Shown here one piece after another: positions 8,563 to 17,504 of a DNA stretch of 64,000 bases (its first letter is position 1; every line of letters begins with the position of its first letter). Made by a program: the position numbers and the translations under genes. The notes beneath the pieces are model-generated. The model searched no databases. It saw nothing but the letters and a program-made list of their open reading frames with translations, and was not told the origin of the DNA. Origin of the DNA: JBNKHH01 sp050290245 (GTDB lineage Bacteria; Pseudomonadota; Alphaproteobacteria; Rhodobacterales; Rhodobacteraceae); assembly GCA_050290245.1 (NCBI GenBank), contig JBNKHH010000011.1, forward strand, positions 36,271 through 100,270, read 5' to 3'.

Positions 8563-8585
8563 CTGGAGGGGCAGGGCCCCTCCAG
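8563..8585 (+). repeat. Intra-operon hairpin, part of a CTTCTTCTTTTC-type intergenic element
   Basis: A perfect 10-bp stem CTGGAGGGGC / GCCCCTCCAG with loop AGG, between the second permease and the ATPase. It lacks a T-run, so it is not a classical terminator. The leading motif CCTTCTTCTTTTCAGAAATA resembles, in the sense direction, the start of the hairpin array inside the glp operon (48732-48790), suggesting a dispersed intergenic element family. Confidence 0.55.
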
Positions 8586-8632
8586 CGGATCGACGCGCCA
8601 GCGGCGCGGCGAAACCAAAAGGAACGCACGCG

Positions 8633-10717
8633 ATGACCCAACAGGATTTCGACGGACCGATCCTGGAGATCGACCAGCTTTCGATCAGCTTCTTCACCCG
8701 GTTGCGAGAGATTCCGGCAGTGATGGATTTTTCCTGCACGGTTCAACCCGGCGAGGCCATGGGCCTGGTCGGCGAATCCGGTTGCGGCAAATCCACCGTC
8801 GCTCTCGGCGTTATGCAGGATCTGGGTGTTAACGGGCGCATCGTTGGGGGATCGATCAAGTTCAAGGGGCGTAACCTGAACGAGATGACCCAGGACGAAT
8901 TGCGCACCATTCGTGGCAAGGAAATCGCCATGATCTACCAGGAGCCGATGGCGTCGCTCAACCCTGCCATGCGGATCGGCAAGCAGTTGATGGAAGTGCC
9001 GATGATCCACGAAGGCGTGGATGAAAAAGAGGCCTATGCCCGCGCGCTGGAGGTCGTGACCGACGTGCGGTTGCCCGATCCCGAGCGGATGCTGAATAGT
9101 TATCCCCACCAGCTTTCGGGCGGTCAGCAGCAACGGATCGTCATCGCCATGGCGCTGATGTCCAAGCCTTCGCTTCTGATTCTGGACGAACCGACCACCG
9201 CTTTGGATGTCACAGTCGAGGCCGCGGTTGTCCAACTGGTCAAGGACCTGGGCAAGAAGTACGGTACGTCGATGCTGTTCATTAGCCACAACCTGGGGCT
9301 TGTGCTTGAGACATGCGACCGGCTTTGCGTGATGTATTCGGGAGAGGCGGTCGAGACCGGCTCGATCGCTGACGTCTTCGACAAGATGCAGCATCCCTAT
9401 ACCCAGGCCTTGTTTCGATCGATCCCACTGCCGGGGGCGGACAAGAATGCCCGTCCGCTGGTGGCGATCCCGGGCAACTTTCCTCTGCCTCACGAGCGTC
9501 CGCCGGGGTGCAATTTCGGTCCGCGTTGCGAGTATTTCGAAGCCGGGCGCTGTGATCAGGGCGACATCAGGATGGACACGGTCGCAGGTGACGACCGTCA
9601 TGAGACCCGCTGCATAAAGTTCCGCGAGATCGACTGGAACGCCCCGATTGAACTGGGTGAGCAGCATACACAAACCGAGCCTGGCAGGGTTGTCCTGAAG
9701 ATGGAGAACCTCAAGAAATACTATGAGGTTGCGGCAAACTCGCTGTTCGGTGGCGGCGATACCAAAGTGGTAAAGGCCAACGAGGATTTGTCCTTCGAGG
9801 CGCGGGAGGGCGAAACGCTCGCGATTGTTGGCGAGTCCGGTTGTGGCAAATCGACCTTTGCGAAGGTTTTGATGGGGCTCGAGACTGCGACCGAGGGCAA
9901 TATCATGCTCTATGACCAGTCGATCGAAGAAACTCCGATCGAGTCGCGCGATACACGGACGGTCTCGTCCGTCCAGATGGTGTTCCAGAACCCGTTCGAC
10001 ACGCTGAACCCCTCAATGACCGTGGGGCGTCAGATCATCCGTGCTCTGGAAATCTTCAAAGTCGGGAAATCCGAGGCCGAGCGGGAACAGCGGATGCTGG
10101 AGCTCCTAGACCTCGTGAAACTGCCGCGCGAATTCGCCACCCGCATGCCAAGGCAATTGTCCGGCGGGCAGAAACAGCGCGTTGGTATTGCCCGCGCCTT
10201 TGCCGGTGGTGCCAAGATCGTGGTGGCGGACGAACCGGTTTCAGCTCTCGATGTCAGCGTGCAGGCGGCGGTGACCGATCTCTTGATGGAGATCCAGCGG
10301 ACCGAGAAGACGACGCTCTTGTTCATCAGCCACGACCTGTCCATCGTGCGATACCTCGCCGACCGTGTCATGGTAATGTATCTCGGCCACGTGGTCGAAA
10401 TCGGGAATACAGAGCAGGTCTTTGCACCTCCTTACCATCCGTACACCGAGGCTCTTCTGTCGGCGGTGCCGATTGCCGACACAAGTGTCGAGAAAAAGCA
10501 TGTCGTTCTGGAAGGGGATATTCCCTCGGCGATGAACCCGCCGCCCGGATGTCCGTTCCAGACGCGGTGCAACTGGAAGAGCAAGGTCCCTGGAGGCCTT
10601 TGCGAGAAAGAAGTCCCGCCGGTCCGCAACATGCAAGGCGGACATCAGATCAAGTGTCACCTGTCCGATGCCGAGTTTGCCGCGATGGAGCCAGTGATCA
10701 AGTTCGCTGCCGAATAG
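8633..10717 (+). CDS. Fused double ATPase of the peptide-type ABC transporter (DppD-DppF)
   Basis: Cytoplasmic protein of 694 residues carrying two complete ABC domains, equivalent to separate DppD and DppF. Domain 1 (about 6-330) has GESGCGKST, LSGGQQQRIVIAMAL, LLILDEPTTALD and an H-loop (FISHNL). It ends in the oligopeptide C-terminal region with PPGCNFGPRCEYF. Domain 2 (about 350-690) has GESGCGKST, LSGGQKQRVGIARAF, VVADEPVSALD and FISHDL, and ends with PPGCPFQTRCNWK. Both nucleotide sites look canonical. The Cys patterns match the [4Fe-4S]-like cysteine region of DppD/OppD proteins. It closes the operon that starts at 4273. Confidence 0.93.
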   Translation: MTQQDFDGPILEIDQLSISFFTRLREIPAVMDFSCTVQPGEAMGLVGESGCGKSTVALGVMQDLGVNGRIVGGSIKFKGRNLNEMTQDELRTIRGKEIAMIYQEPMASLNPAMRIGKQLMEVPMIHEGVDEKEAYARALEVVTDVRLPDPERMLNSYPHQLSGGQQQRIVIAMALMSKPSLLILDEPTTALDVTVEAAVVQLVKDLGKKYGTSMLFISHNLGLVLETCDRLCVMYSGEAVETGSIADVFDKMQHPYTQALFRSIPLPGADKNARPLVAIPGNFPLPHERPPGCNFGPRCEYFEAGRCDQGDIRMDTVAGDDRHETRCIKFREIDWNAPIELGEQHTQTEPGRVVLKMENLKKYYEVAANSLFGGGDTKVVKANEDLSFEAREGETLAIVGESGCGKSTFAKVLMGLETATEGNIMLYDQSIEETPIESRDTRTVSSVQMVFQNPFDTLNPSMTVGRQIIRALEIFKVGKSEAEREQRMLELLDLVKLPREFATRMPRQLSGGQKQRVGIARAFAGGAKIVVADEPVSALDVSVQAAVTDLLMEIQRTEKTTLLFISHDLSIVRYLADRVMVMYLGHVVEIGNTEQVFAPPYHPYTEALLSAVPIADTSVEKKHVVLEGDIPSAMNPPPGCPFQTRCNWKSKVPGGLCEKEVPPVRNMQGGHQIKCHLSDAEFAAMEPVIKFAAE

Positions 10718-10797
10718 CAACCGGCCGCCGAACCCGCCTCTGCTTTCTTGATCGGTTCCGGTCGCCCGATTAGGCTGGAATCGAAAGGCAAGAGGTC

Positions 10798-11775
10798 ATG
10801 CTTCGCTTGGTTGTCCGCCTCATCCTGGCACTTCTGGTGCTGTTGGCCTTGGCCATCGCCGCCTATCGGCTGCTTGCCTTCCAGCGTGAAATACGTGCGG
10901 CCGAGGCCCTGATGGTCGAGGGAAGCCGGATGGTGGAGACACCGCTTGGCACGATCCACGTCATTGAAAGGGGGCGAAAGACAGGCACTCCGATCTTGTT
11001 GATACATGGTGCAGTGGGGTGGGCCGGGCTGTGGTCAGACACTCTGGACGATCTCGCCGAACGAGGGTTTCGCGCCATGGCAATTGATTTGCCCCCCATG
11101 GGCTTGTCGGAGCGCGGCGCGCTGACCGATTACTCCAGGCAGGCACAGGCCTTACGCATTCTGAACTTTGTCGAAGCCGAAAGACTTCGCCCCGTTATCG
11201 TCGCCCATTCTTTCGGGGCGGGTCCCGCCGCCGAGGCAATGATCGCATCTCCCGAAGCGTTTCGCGGCGCTGTCATCGTTTCAGGGGTCATGGCATTGGG
11301 GCAGGATGGTGCCGGCAAGGAACTGTTCGCTGCCCTGCGACCACTGCCCATCCGCGAAGCGCTTGTTTCGGCCACGATCACGAACCCGCACCTCGCGCCG
11401 ACGCTTGTTCGCCGCTTCTTCCATCGCAAAGAGGCCATCACAGACGCGCGCATTGCCCTTCTAATGCATCCGTTCACACGAGTTGGAACCGCCGAGGCGT
11501 TGGCGAGGTCCCTTCCGTCAATTCTTTTGCCCCCGAAGAGTGCGCGCAGCACCAACCCGGCAAGTTATGGTAGGCTGGAGGTTCCAATTGCCCTGATTTG
11601 GGGCTTGGAAGACACTGTGACACCACCGGAGCAGGCAGATGCGTTGAAATCGGCTTTGGGCGGTGCACCGTTGTTCTGGCTTGAGGATGTCGGCCACATC
11701 CCACAGCTTGAAGCGCCTGACAGGTTCCACGATGCCCTTGCCCGCGCTATCGCCTTGGTGGAAAGTCCAACTTGA
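10798..11775 (+). CDS. Alpha/beta-fold hydrolase with N-terminal membrane anchor
   Basis: Predicted serine hydrolase of 325 residues. Residues 3-23 (RLVVRLILALLVLLALAIAAY) form a membrane anchor or uncleaved signal. The fold follows: oxyanion region LIHGAVGW, nucleophile elbow VAHSFGAG with Ser as likely nucleophile, acid region LIWGLEDTVTPPEQA, and catalytic His in DVGHIPQLEAP. All triad elements are visible. The substrate is unknown. It is followed 44 nt later by xthA, with no clear functional link. Confidence 0.85.
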   Translation: MLRLVVRLILALLVLLALAIAAYRLLAFQREIRAAEALMVEGSRMVETPLGTIHVIERGRKTGTPILLIHGAVGWAGLWSDTLDDLAERGFRAMAIDLPPMGLSERGALTDYSRQAQALRILNFVEAERLRPVIVAHSFGAGPAAEAMIASPEAFRGAVIVSGVMALGQDGAGKELFAALRPLPIREALVSATITNPHLAPTLVRRFFHRKEAITDARIALLMHPFTRVGTAEALARSLPSILLPPKSARSTNPASYGRLEVPIALIWGLEDTVTPPEQADALKSALGGAPLFWLEDVGHIPQLEAPDRFHDALARAIALVESPT

Positions 11776-11819
11776 AACAAGGACAGCCGCATCTCACATA
11801 GGCGGGAGGGAGTATTTGA

Positions 11820-12608
11820 ATGACGTTCACGATTGCGACCTGGAATATTAACTCGGTTCGACTGCGCGAGGGCATCGTTGCGCGGCTGATGACCGACGAG
11901 GCGCCGGATGTCATCTGCCTGCAAGAGTGCAAGTCGCCGGTTGAGAAAATCCCGGTCGAAACGTTCAAGAGCCTAGGCTACGCTCACATGGTGGCCCGTG
12001 GGCAAAAGGGCTACAACGGCGTCGCTATCCTGTCGAAGCTTCCCATGGACGACGCCGGAGACCGTGATTGGGCCGGGTTGGGACATGCCCGCCATGTTGC
12101 TGGGCGGTTGGCAAACGGTGTGACGATCCACAACTTCTATGTTCCTGCGGGCGGCGACGTTCCTGATCGGGACGTGAACGAGAAATTCGGTCAAAAGCTG
12201 GATTTCCTGGCCGAGATGCGCGATGCCTATCACGCTGAAAGACCTTCTAAATCCATCCTCGTGGGTGATCTGAACATCGCCCCGCGCGAAGACGACGTCT
12301 GGGACCATAAGAAGCTTCTGAGGATCGTCAGCCACACGCCTATCGAGGTCGAGCACCTTGGAGCCGTCCAGGACGCGGGGGACTGGGTCGACGTGACGCG
12401 CAAAGACATTCCGGAGGGGTTGCTCTACAGCTGGTGGTCCTATCGCGCCCGTGACTGGGATGCCGCTGACAAGGGGCGGAGGCTGGATCACATCTGGGCA
12501 ACTCCGGACATCGCGAGTGCAAGCCACTCAAGTCGGGTCTTGAGAGACGCGAGAGGGTGGGAGCAACCCTCGGATCACGCACCGGTCTTCGCGACCTTCG
12601 ATCTGTAG
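11820..12608 (+). CDS. xthA: Exodeoxyribonuclease III
   Basis: AP endonuclease / 3'-5' exonuclease for base-excision repair in the cytoplasm, 262 residues as in the family. The metal-binding and catalytic motifs of the exonuclease-endonuclease-phosphatase fold are all present: TWNINSVR at the N-terminus, CLQECK, GDLNIAPREDDVWDHK, RLDHIWATP and the terminal SDHAPVFATF. A GGGAGGGAG ribosome site lies just upstream. The downstream flavoenzyme begins 12 nt after the stop, so the two may share a transcript. Confidence 0.95.
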   Translation: MTFTIATWNINSVRLREGIVARLMTDEAPDVICLQECKSPVEKIPVETFKSLGYAHMVARGQKGYNGVAILSKLPMDDAGDRDWAGLGHARHVAGRLANGVTIHNFYVPAGGDVPDRDVNEKFGQKLDFLAEMRDAYHAERPSKSILVGDLNIAPREDDVWDHKKLLRIVSHTPIEVEHLGAVQDAGDWVDVTRKDIPEGLLYSWWSYRARDWDAADKGRRLDHIWATPDIASASHSSRVLRDARGWEQPSDHAPVFATFDL

Positions 12609-12620
12609 AGCGCCGCAGTC

Positions 12621-14132
12621 ATGAGCCGTTATCCATCAGTCAAAGGCCAACTGACGCGGCGCGCGGCCCTGTTCGCAGGTGGAGCGGCTGTTGGCGGATA
12701 CCTGGGCGCGAAGCTGTCCGGCAATGTGCCGTCCGTGAACGGGACGCAGCGCATCTCGGCAGACGGTGCCGAGAACACGCTGAACGATGCAAGCCAGTTG
12801 AACCAGACTCCGATTGCGCGCCACATCGTGGTCAGGGAAAATCCGGGCGAGGCGATGATTGCCAGTCTTCGCAAGGAGATGAATTCAGCGCGCGAGGACG
12901 GGCGGCCATTCAATATCGGTGCCGCGCGTCATTCGATGGGGGGCCATGCCATCCCGCCAGAGGGCTACGCCGTTACGTATGATAACGGGATGGTCCAGCC
13001 GGATCTTCGGCGCGGTGTGTTCCGGGCTCACCCCGGGGCGCGGTGGCACCACGTCATTTCCGCGTTGGACCACGTCGGGATGAGTCCGAAGGTCATGCAG
13101 TCGAACAACGACTTTGGTGTCGCAGCGACGTTCTGCGTCAACGCCCACGGTTGGCCGGTGTCGCACGGCCCTATGGGGGCAACGGTCAAGACGCTCTATT
13201 TGCTTCGGCCCGACGGTGAGCTGTTGAGGGTTTCACGGGACGAGTTTCCGGAAATCTTCCAACTCACGATGGGGGGATATGGGCTCACGGGCGCCATCGT
13301 TGATATCGAGGTCGACATGGTCCCGAACCGGCGCCTTGTGCCGACGTTTCAAAAGCTATCGTCGCGCGAGTTTGCGCCTTTTTTCGTAGGTGCGATTGAA
13401 GCGGGTGATGTCGAGATGGCTTACGGGCGGCTGAACGTCGATCGCGGGACATTCTTTGAAGATGCCCTGATGATTACGTATCGCCCATCTTCGAACCAGG
13501 ACGAATTGCCACCGGCCAGCGGATCGGATTTCCGAGGCAAGGCCGCAGCGCGCGTCTTTCGAATGCAGCTGCACAACGAACGTATTAAGGATTGGCGGTG
13601 GTGGCTGGAGACCGATTTCGGGCCGATGATCGGTGATGGCGAGGTCACTCGGAATTCGCTCCTGAATGTTCCGGTCGCGACATTGGACGACCGTGACCCG
13701 ACCCGCACCGATATCCTGCACGAATACTTTGTCCCGCCGGAACGTTTTCCCGACTTTGTTCATGCTTGCCAGGAGGTCATCCCGGCCAGCTACCAGGAAC
13801 TTTTGAACATTACACTGCGCTATGTGCGCGCCGACAGGGAAAGTGTCCTGTCCTATGCTCAGGGCAATCGGATCGCCTGCGTGATGCTATTCAGCCAGGA
13901 AATGACCCGGCGTGCCGAAATTGATCACCAGCGCATGACCCGTGAATTGATTGATCGGGTGCTGGACTTGGGCGGGACCTATTACCTGCCCTACAGGCCA
14001 CATGCCAGCCGAGAGCAATTCCTGCGCGCCTATCCGCGCGCGCCAGAATTTGCGGCCCGCAAAGTGGAATTGGATCCCGAGCGGCTGTTCCGAAACATGT
14101 TCTGGGACAATTATCTTGAGGGCCTGGCATGA
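12621..14132 (+). CDS. FAD-linked oxidase, D-arabinono-1,4-lactone oxidase-like
   Basis: Flavoprotein of 503 residues. The N-terminus has a twin-arginine-like segment (LTRRAALFAGGAAVGGYLGA), so it is probably exported or membrane-bound. The PCMH-type FAD domain covers about residues 50-235 (AARHSMGGHAIPPEG, then QSNNDFGVAATFCVNAHGW and GGYGLTGAIVDIEVDM). The C-terminal half ends like an ALO domain (YYLPYRPHASREQFLRAYP, then DPERLFRNMFWDNYL). The expected reaction is oxidation of a sugar lactone or polyol, substrate unknown. Its stop overlaps the start of a 44-residue ORF by 4 nt (ATGA). Confidence 0.82.
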   Translation: MSRYPSVKGQLTRRAALFAGGAAVGGYLGAKLSGNVPSVNGTQRISADGAENTLNDASQLNQTPIARHIVVRENPGEAMIASLRKEMNSAREDGRPFNIGAARHSMGGHAIPPEGYAVTYDNGMVQPDLRRGVFRAHPGARWHHVISALDHVGMSPKVMQSNNDFGVAATFCVNAHGWPVSHGPMGATVKTLYLLRPDGELLRVSRDEFPEIFQLTMGGYGLTGAIVDIEVDMVPNRRLVPTFQKLSSREFAPFFVGAIEAGDVEMAYGRLNVDRGTFFEDALMITYRPSSNQDELPPASGSDFRGKAAARVFRMQLHNERIKDWRWWLETDFGPMIGDGEVTRNSLLNVPVATLDDRDPTRTDILHEYFVPPERFPDFVHACQEVIPASYQELLNITLRYVRADRESVLSYAQGNRIACVMLFSQEMTRRAEIDHQRMTRELIDRVLDLGGTYYLPYRPHASREQFLRAYPRAPEFAARKVELDPERLFRNMFWDNYLEGLA

Positions 14133-14263
14133 GCCTTTGGCAAAATGATGCGATGATGTATTTCGCCGCATTGATGGCGGCAGCATCGCTGGCCTACATT
14201 TCCGGGGCGCCGGATGAGAACGGCATGGCCTTCAGTGCTTTTGCCCACGATACCAGCCTTTGA
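14129..14263 (+). CDS. Small membrane-segment protein coupled to the FAD oxidase
   Basis: An ORF of 44 codons starting with the ATGA overlap at the flavoenzyme stop and ending TGA at 14261-14263. The product begins MSLWQNDAMMYFAALMAA. Residues ~8-26 could form one membrane helix, and the tail is short and polar. The overlapping start is the usual sign of translational coupling and I see no competing frame. It could be a small partner subunit or membrane tether, but there is no homology I recognise. Confidence 0.45.
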   Translation: MSLWQNDAMMYFAALMAAASLAYISGAPDENGMAFSAFAHDTSL

Positions 14264-14405
14264 CATTGGCGCAAAAGGCCGCGCTGTCGTTCAAAGACCG
14301 GTGATTGCGACGAGCCAATCAAGGATTTGATGCCGCGCCTTGCCACCCACCTCTTGGTTATTGGCCGGAGGTTCGCATATAAGGCCCGGGAAACGCGATC
14401 CGAGG

Positions 14406-15329
14406 ATGACCATGCTTGAACTGAATTCCAACGGCGGTGGTGCCGACCAAGGCGATCTTATCAAGGACAGCAATGAAGCGACCTTCATGGCCGATGTTGT
14501 CGAGGCCAGCCAGACGGTTCCGGTCATTGTCGATTTCTGGGCGCCGTGGTGCGGCCCTTGTCGGCAGTTGACCCCTGCGCTTGAGCAGGCCGTCAAGGAC
14601 GCGCGCGGCGCAGTCAAACTGGTCAAGATCAACGTCGACGACAACCAGGCCATCGCGGGACAACTGCGCATCCAGTCCATCCCGACCGTCTATGGCTTCT
14701 GGCAGGGCCAGCCTGTGGATGGTTTTCAGGGCGCTGTTCCCGCAAGTGAATTAAAGGCATTCATCGGCCGGCTGATCGAAGCATCGGGCGGCGAGGCCGG
14801 TGGTGGGCTTTCCGAGGCCGTCGAGACCGCCGAGCAGATGTTGGAGGAGGGCGCTGCGGCCGACGCAGCACAGGTGTTCGCGGCCGTCTTGCAGGAAGAC
14901 GCGGCGAACGCGCCGGCCTATGGCGGCCTTGTGCGCAGCTATCTGGCATTGGATCAGGTCGAGCAGGCCGAGGGCGTCTTGGCCAATGTCCCCGAAGACC
15001 TGGCGTCGGCTCCCGAAGTCGAAGCCGCGCGCGCTCAGCTTGAATTGGCGCGTCAGGCTGCCGACGCAGGTCCTGTCGCAGAACTGCGCGCCAGGGTCGA
15101 TGCCTCGCCCGACGATCATCAGGCACGGTTTGAACTAGCGCAGGCTCTTCACGCTTCTGGCGACGTGGCGGGAGCGGTGGATGCCCTCCTCGAACTGTTC
15201 CGGCGTGATCGCGAATGGAACGACGGGGCAGCACGGGCGCAGCTTTTTACCATTTTCGAAGCGCTTAAGCCGAACGATCCGATTGCCTTGAACGGACGCC
15301 GGAAACTTTCGTCGATGATATTTGCCTAA
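14406..15329 (+). CDS. ybbN: Thioredoxin-TPR protein, YbbN/CnoX type
   Basis: Cytoplasmic redox-linked co-chaperone of 307 residues. The N-terminal thioredoxin domain (about 25-135) carries the full WCGPC active site (VDFWAPWCGPCRQL), unlike E. coli CnoX, which has SQHC and lacks reductase activity. The cis-Pro loop is SIPTVYGFW. The C-terminal half (about 145-300) is alpha-helical tetratricopeptide-like sequence rich in Ala and Glu, as in YbbN. I chose the ATG at 14406 after a GAGG site; the longer upstream frame has no family similarity. The LON-domain gene follows after 26 nt. Confidence 0.88.
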   Translation: MTMLELNSNGGGADQGDLIKDSNEATFMADVVEASQTVPVIVDFWAPWCGPCRQLTPALEQAVKDARGAVKLVKINVDDNQAIAGQLRIQSIPTVYGFWQGQPVDGFQGAVPASELKAFIGRLIEASGGEAGGGLSEAVETAEQMLEEGAAADAAQVFAAVLQEDAANAPAYGGLVRSYLALDQVEQAEGVLANVPEDLASAPEVEAARAQLELARQAADAGPVAELRARVDASPDDHQARFELAQALHASGDVAGAVDALLELFRRDREWNDGAARAQLFTIFEALKPNDPIALNGRRKLSSMIFA

Positions 15330-15355
15330 TGCGCATTGCGGGCTAAGTCCTGTTC

Positions 15356-15997
15356 ATGTTTGCAGCGTCAGATCTTCCCGACACGATCCCGGTGTTTCCC
15401 CTGCCGGGCGCGCTCTTGTTACCGCGGTCGCGCTTGCCTTTGCATATCTTCGAGCCGCGCTATCTCGCGATGCTCGACGACACGATGAAGACGACGCACC
15501 GGCTGATCGGAATGATCCAGCCGCGCGATGGACAGTTCAACAGCGAGACCCAGCTACAGACCATTGGATGCGCCGGTCGATTGACGGCCTTTTCGGAAAC
15601 CGAAGATGGCCGGTACATGATCACTTTGTCAGGTATTTCGCGTTTTCGTGTTCTGAACGAGGTAGAGGGCTTTACCCCCTATCGCCGTTGCAACGTGTCT
15701 TGGGCCGGTTTTGATCGTGATCTGGGCCCGGCTGAGCATGATCCCGGTCTGGAACGAACCCGGTTCTTCGAGCTTCTGCGCATGTTCTTTGAAACCGAGG
15801 AATTGCGCACCGACTGGCCATCCCTTGAGGACGCGGACGACGAGTTGCTGATCAATTCCCTGTCGATGCTCTGTCCGTTCGAGCCGGAGGACAAGCAGGC
15901 GCTGTTGGAGGCGCCGTCGCTGGAAACCCGGCGGGAAACGATCGTCACCTTGATCGAGTTCGCCATGCGTGGCGGCAAGGAGGAGACCCTGCAATGA
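15356..15997 (+). CDS. LON substrate-binding domain protein
   Basis: A stand-alone Lon N-terminal-like protein of 213 residues with no AAA or protease domain. The family signature at the start reads IPVFPLPGALLLPRSRLPLHIFEPRYLAML, followed by IGMIQP and a TLSGISRFRV strand. Its role in bacteria is unclear; substrate recognition in proteostasis is assumed by analogy with Lon. It sits in a compact set with a thioredoxin-TPR protein upstream and a Trm112-like protein overlapping downstream (ATGA). Confidence 0.88.
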   Translation: MFAASDLPDTIPVFPLPGALLLPRSRLPLHIFEPRYLAMLDDTMKTTHRLIGMIQPRDGQFNSETQLQTIGCAGRLTAFSETEDGRYMITLSGISRFRVLNEVEGFTPYRRCNVSWAGFDRDLGPAEHDPGLERTRFFELLRMFFETEELRTDWPSLEDADDELLINSLSMLCPFEPEDKQALLEAPSLETRRETIVTLIEFAMRGGKEETLQ

Positions 15998-16176
15998 CAG
16001 ACCAACCCGCTTTCGATCGCCGCATGCTGGAATCGCTTGTTTGTCCCGAGACCCGTGCCCAGTTGACCTATGACGCGGAAGCCCAGGAACTGATTTCAAA
16101 GGCCGCGCACCTGGCCTACCCGATCCGGAACGGTATTCCGATCATGCTTGTGGACGAGGCTCGCAAGCTGGATTGA
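15994..16176 (+). CDS. Trm112-family small protein
   Basis: A 60-residue protein of the UPF0434/Trm112 type. It shows the characteristic LESLVCPETRAQL start and the AYPIRNGIPIMLVDEARKL end. Eukaryotic Trm112 is a zinc-binding activator of methyltransferases; the bacterial form is presumed to be a small partner protein. Only one Cys (of CPxT) remains, as is common in bacterial members, so zinc binding is doubtful. It overlaps the LON-domain gene by 4 nt. Confidence 0.88.
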   Translation: MTDQPAFDRRMLESLVCPETRAQLTYDAEAQELISKAAHLAYPIRNGIPIMLVDEARKLD

Positions 16177-16203
16177 GCCTGTGGTCCATGTCAGCGCCGG
16201 GAG

Positions 16204-17424
16204 CTAAAGTGGCTTGCCTCGCGCGAGCCGGGGCAGATCACCCGTGAGACCGGCTGCTTCCCGGATCAGGCTTCGCCGAAGGCCCGGCAGCGCATTGGCA
16301 AGCCCCAGCCCCACGTCACGCAGCACCCGAAGTGCGGGATTGTCGTTCGAAAACAGCTTGTTGATTGCGTCTGTCGAGGCTGCGAGGGTGGCGGTGTCGA
16401 AGCGCCGCCATTGTTCATAGCGAGCCAAGACATCGGGGCGAGCAAAATCTTCTCCGCGGCGGCGTGCGTCAGTCAGCACCTCGGCCAGAGCGGCGACATC
16501 TTTCAGGCCGGCGTTCAGCCCCTGTCCAGCGATCGGGTGTACGGCATGGGCCGCATCGCCGACTAGGGCCAGGCGATCTCCGACAAAGCTTTCCGCAAGC
16601 GACAAAGTCAGGGGGTAGGTAAATCGCGCGCCCGCGAGGCTGATGTCTCCGAGGAAACTGCCAAAGCGCGGATGGAGTTCGTCGAGATACAATTCATCGT
16701 CCAGAGCCTGGATCTCGGCGGCGCGATCTGTTGTTTCGCTCCAGACGATCGACGCGCGGTTGCCCGTCAACGGAAGAATGGCAAGCGGGCCGGGGGGCAT
16801 GAAGAACTGGTGAGCCACACCGTTATGCGGCTTTTCATGGGAAATGGCGCAGACCAGCGCCGTTTGGCCGTAGTCGTGGCCCGAGCGTTTGATCCCGGCC
16901 AGCTCTGCAATCCGACTGCGTTTTCCGTCGCATCCAATCAACATGCGGGCGTTGAGGGTCTCTTTGTCGCCAAGTTCAATACCGACACCAGCGACCGTGG
17001 TTTCGAAGCCTGTGACAGCCAAGCCCTCGGTCTGACGAATGCCCGCAGCGTCAGCCGTGTCCAGCAAGGCAGGGCGCAGGTGGCGGTCTTCGACCATGTA
17101 GCCCATAGGGCCTTCTTCGATTTCGGCATGATCAAAGCTTAGCATGAGTGGCGAAGGCCCCTCTCCGGCGCGGCCGTCTGTGACCTTGATGTTCAGGATT
17201 GGCTGCACTTCATCCAGGCGGTCCCAGACCCCCAGCGCCTTGAGAACCCTTTGAGACAGGATCGACAGGGCATATCCGCGACCGTCAAAGTCATCCGCCG
17301 CGCGTCTGGCGCGTGGCTGAGGATCGACAAGCGTCACGTCGAAGCCGGCGGACCGCAAGGCGAGTGCCATTGTCACACCGTTCAGGCCTCCGCCCGCGAT
17401 CAGTATATCCGTTTCGAAATGCAT
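16204..17424 (-). CDS. UbiH/Coq6-type FAD-dependent hydroxylase (ubiquinone biosynthesis)
   Basis: Flavin monooxygenase of 406 residues that hydroxylates the aromatic ring of a ubiquinone precursor at the membrane. The N-terminal Rossmann motif is DILIAGGGLNGVTMALAL, the middle DG motif is GCDGKRSRIAEL, and the UbiH/Coq6 signature GDAAHAVHPIAGQGLNAGLKDV lies near residue 300. I use the ATG at 17424 (MHFETDIL), preceded closely by GGAAGG; a start at 17460 would add twelve unlikely residues. Which ring position it hydroxylates (UbiH, UbiI or UbiL-like) cannot be decided here. It is divergent from the amidase gene. Confidence 0.88.
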   Translation of the reverse strand: MHFETDILIAGGGLNGVTMALALRSAGFDVTLVDPQPRARRAADDFDGRGYALSILSQRVLKALGVWDRLDEVQPILNIKVTDGRAGEGPSPLMLSFDHAEIEEGPMGYMVEDRHLRPALLDTADAAGIRQTEGLAVTGFETTVAGVGIELGDKETLNARMLIGCDGKRSRIAELAGIKRSGHDYGQTALVCAISHEKPHNGVAHQFFMPPGPLAILPLTGNRASIVWSETTDRAAEIQALDDELYLDELHPRFGSFLGDISLAGARFTYPLTLSLAESFVGDRLALVGDAAHAVHPIAGQGLNAGLKDVAALAEVLTDARRRGEDFARPDVLARYEQWRRFDTATLAASTDAINKLFSNDNPALRVLRDVGLGLANALPGLRRSLIREAAGLTGDLPRLARGKPL

Positions 17425-17504
17425 ATCCTTCCATATGGCGTAGTGACTGCCGTTGTCCATGCGCCGCGCTGCCGCTACCTTTGCCGCGAAACGGAGGGCA
17501 CTGC

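Noticed and set aside
8420..9673. A 417-residue minus-strand frame over the fused ATPase
   Set aside because: It is antisense to a clear double ABC ATPase.
12557..12982. Plus-strand 141-residue frame around the xthA/flavoenzyme junction
   Set aside because: Out-of-frame shadow of xthA and the flavoenzyme; no homology.
15322..15714. A 130-residue frame at the start of the LON-domain gene
   Set aside because: Out-of-frame shadow; the LON protein in frame 15356 carries the family motif.
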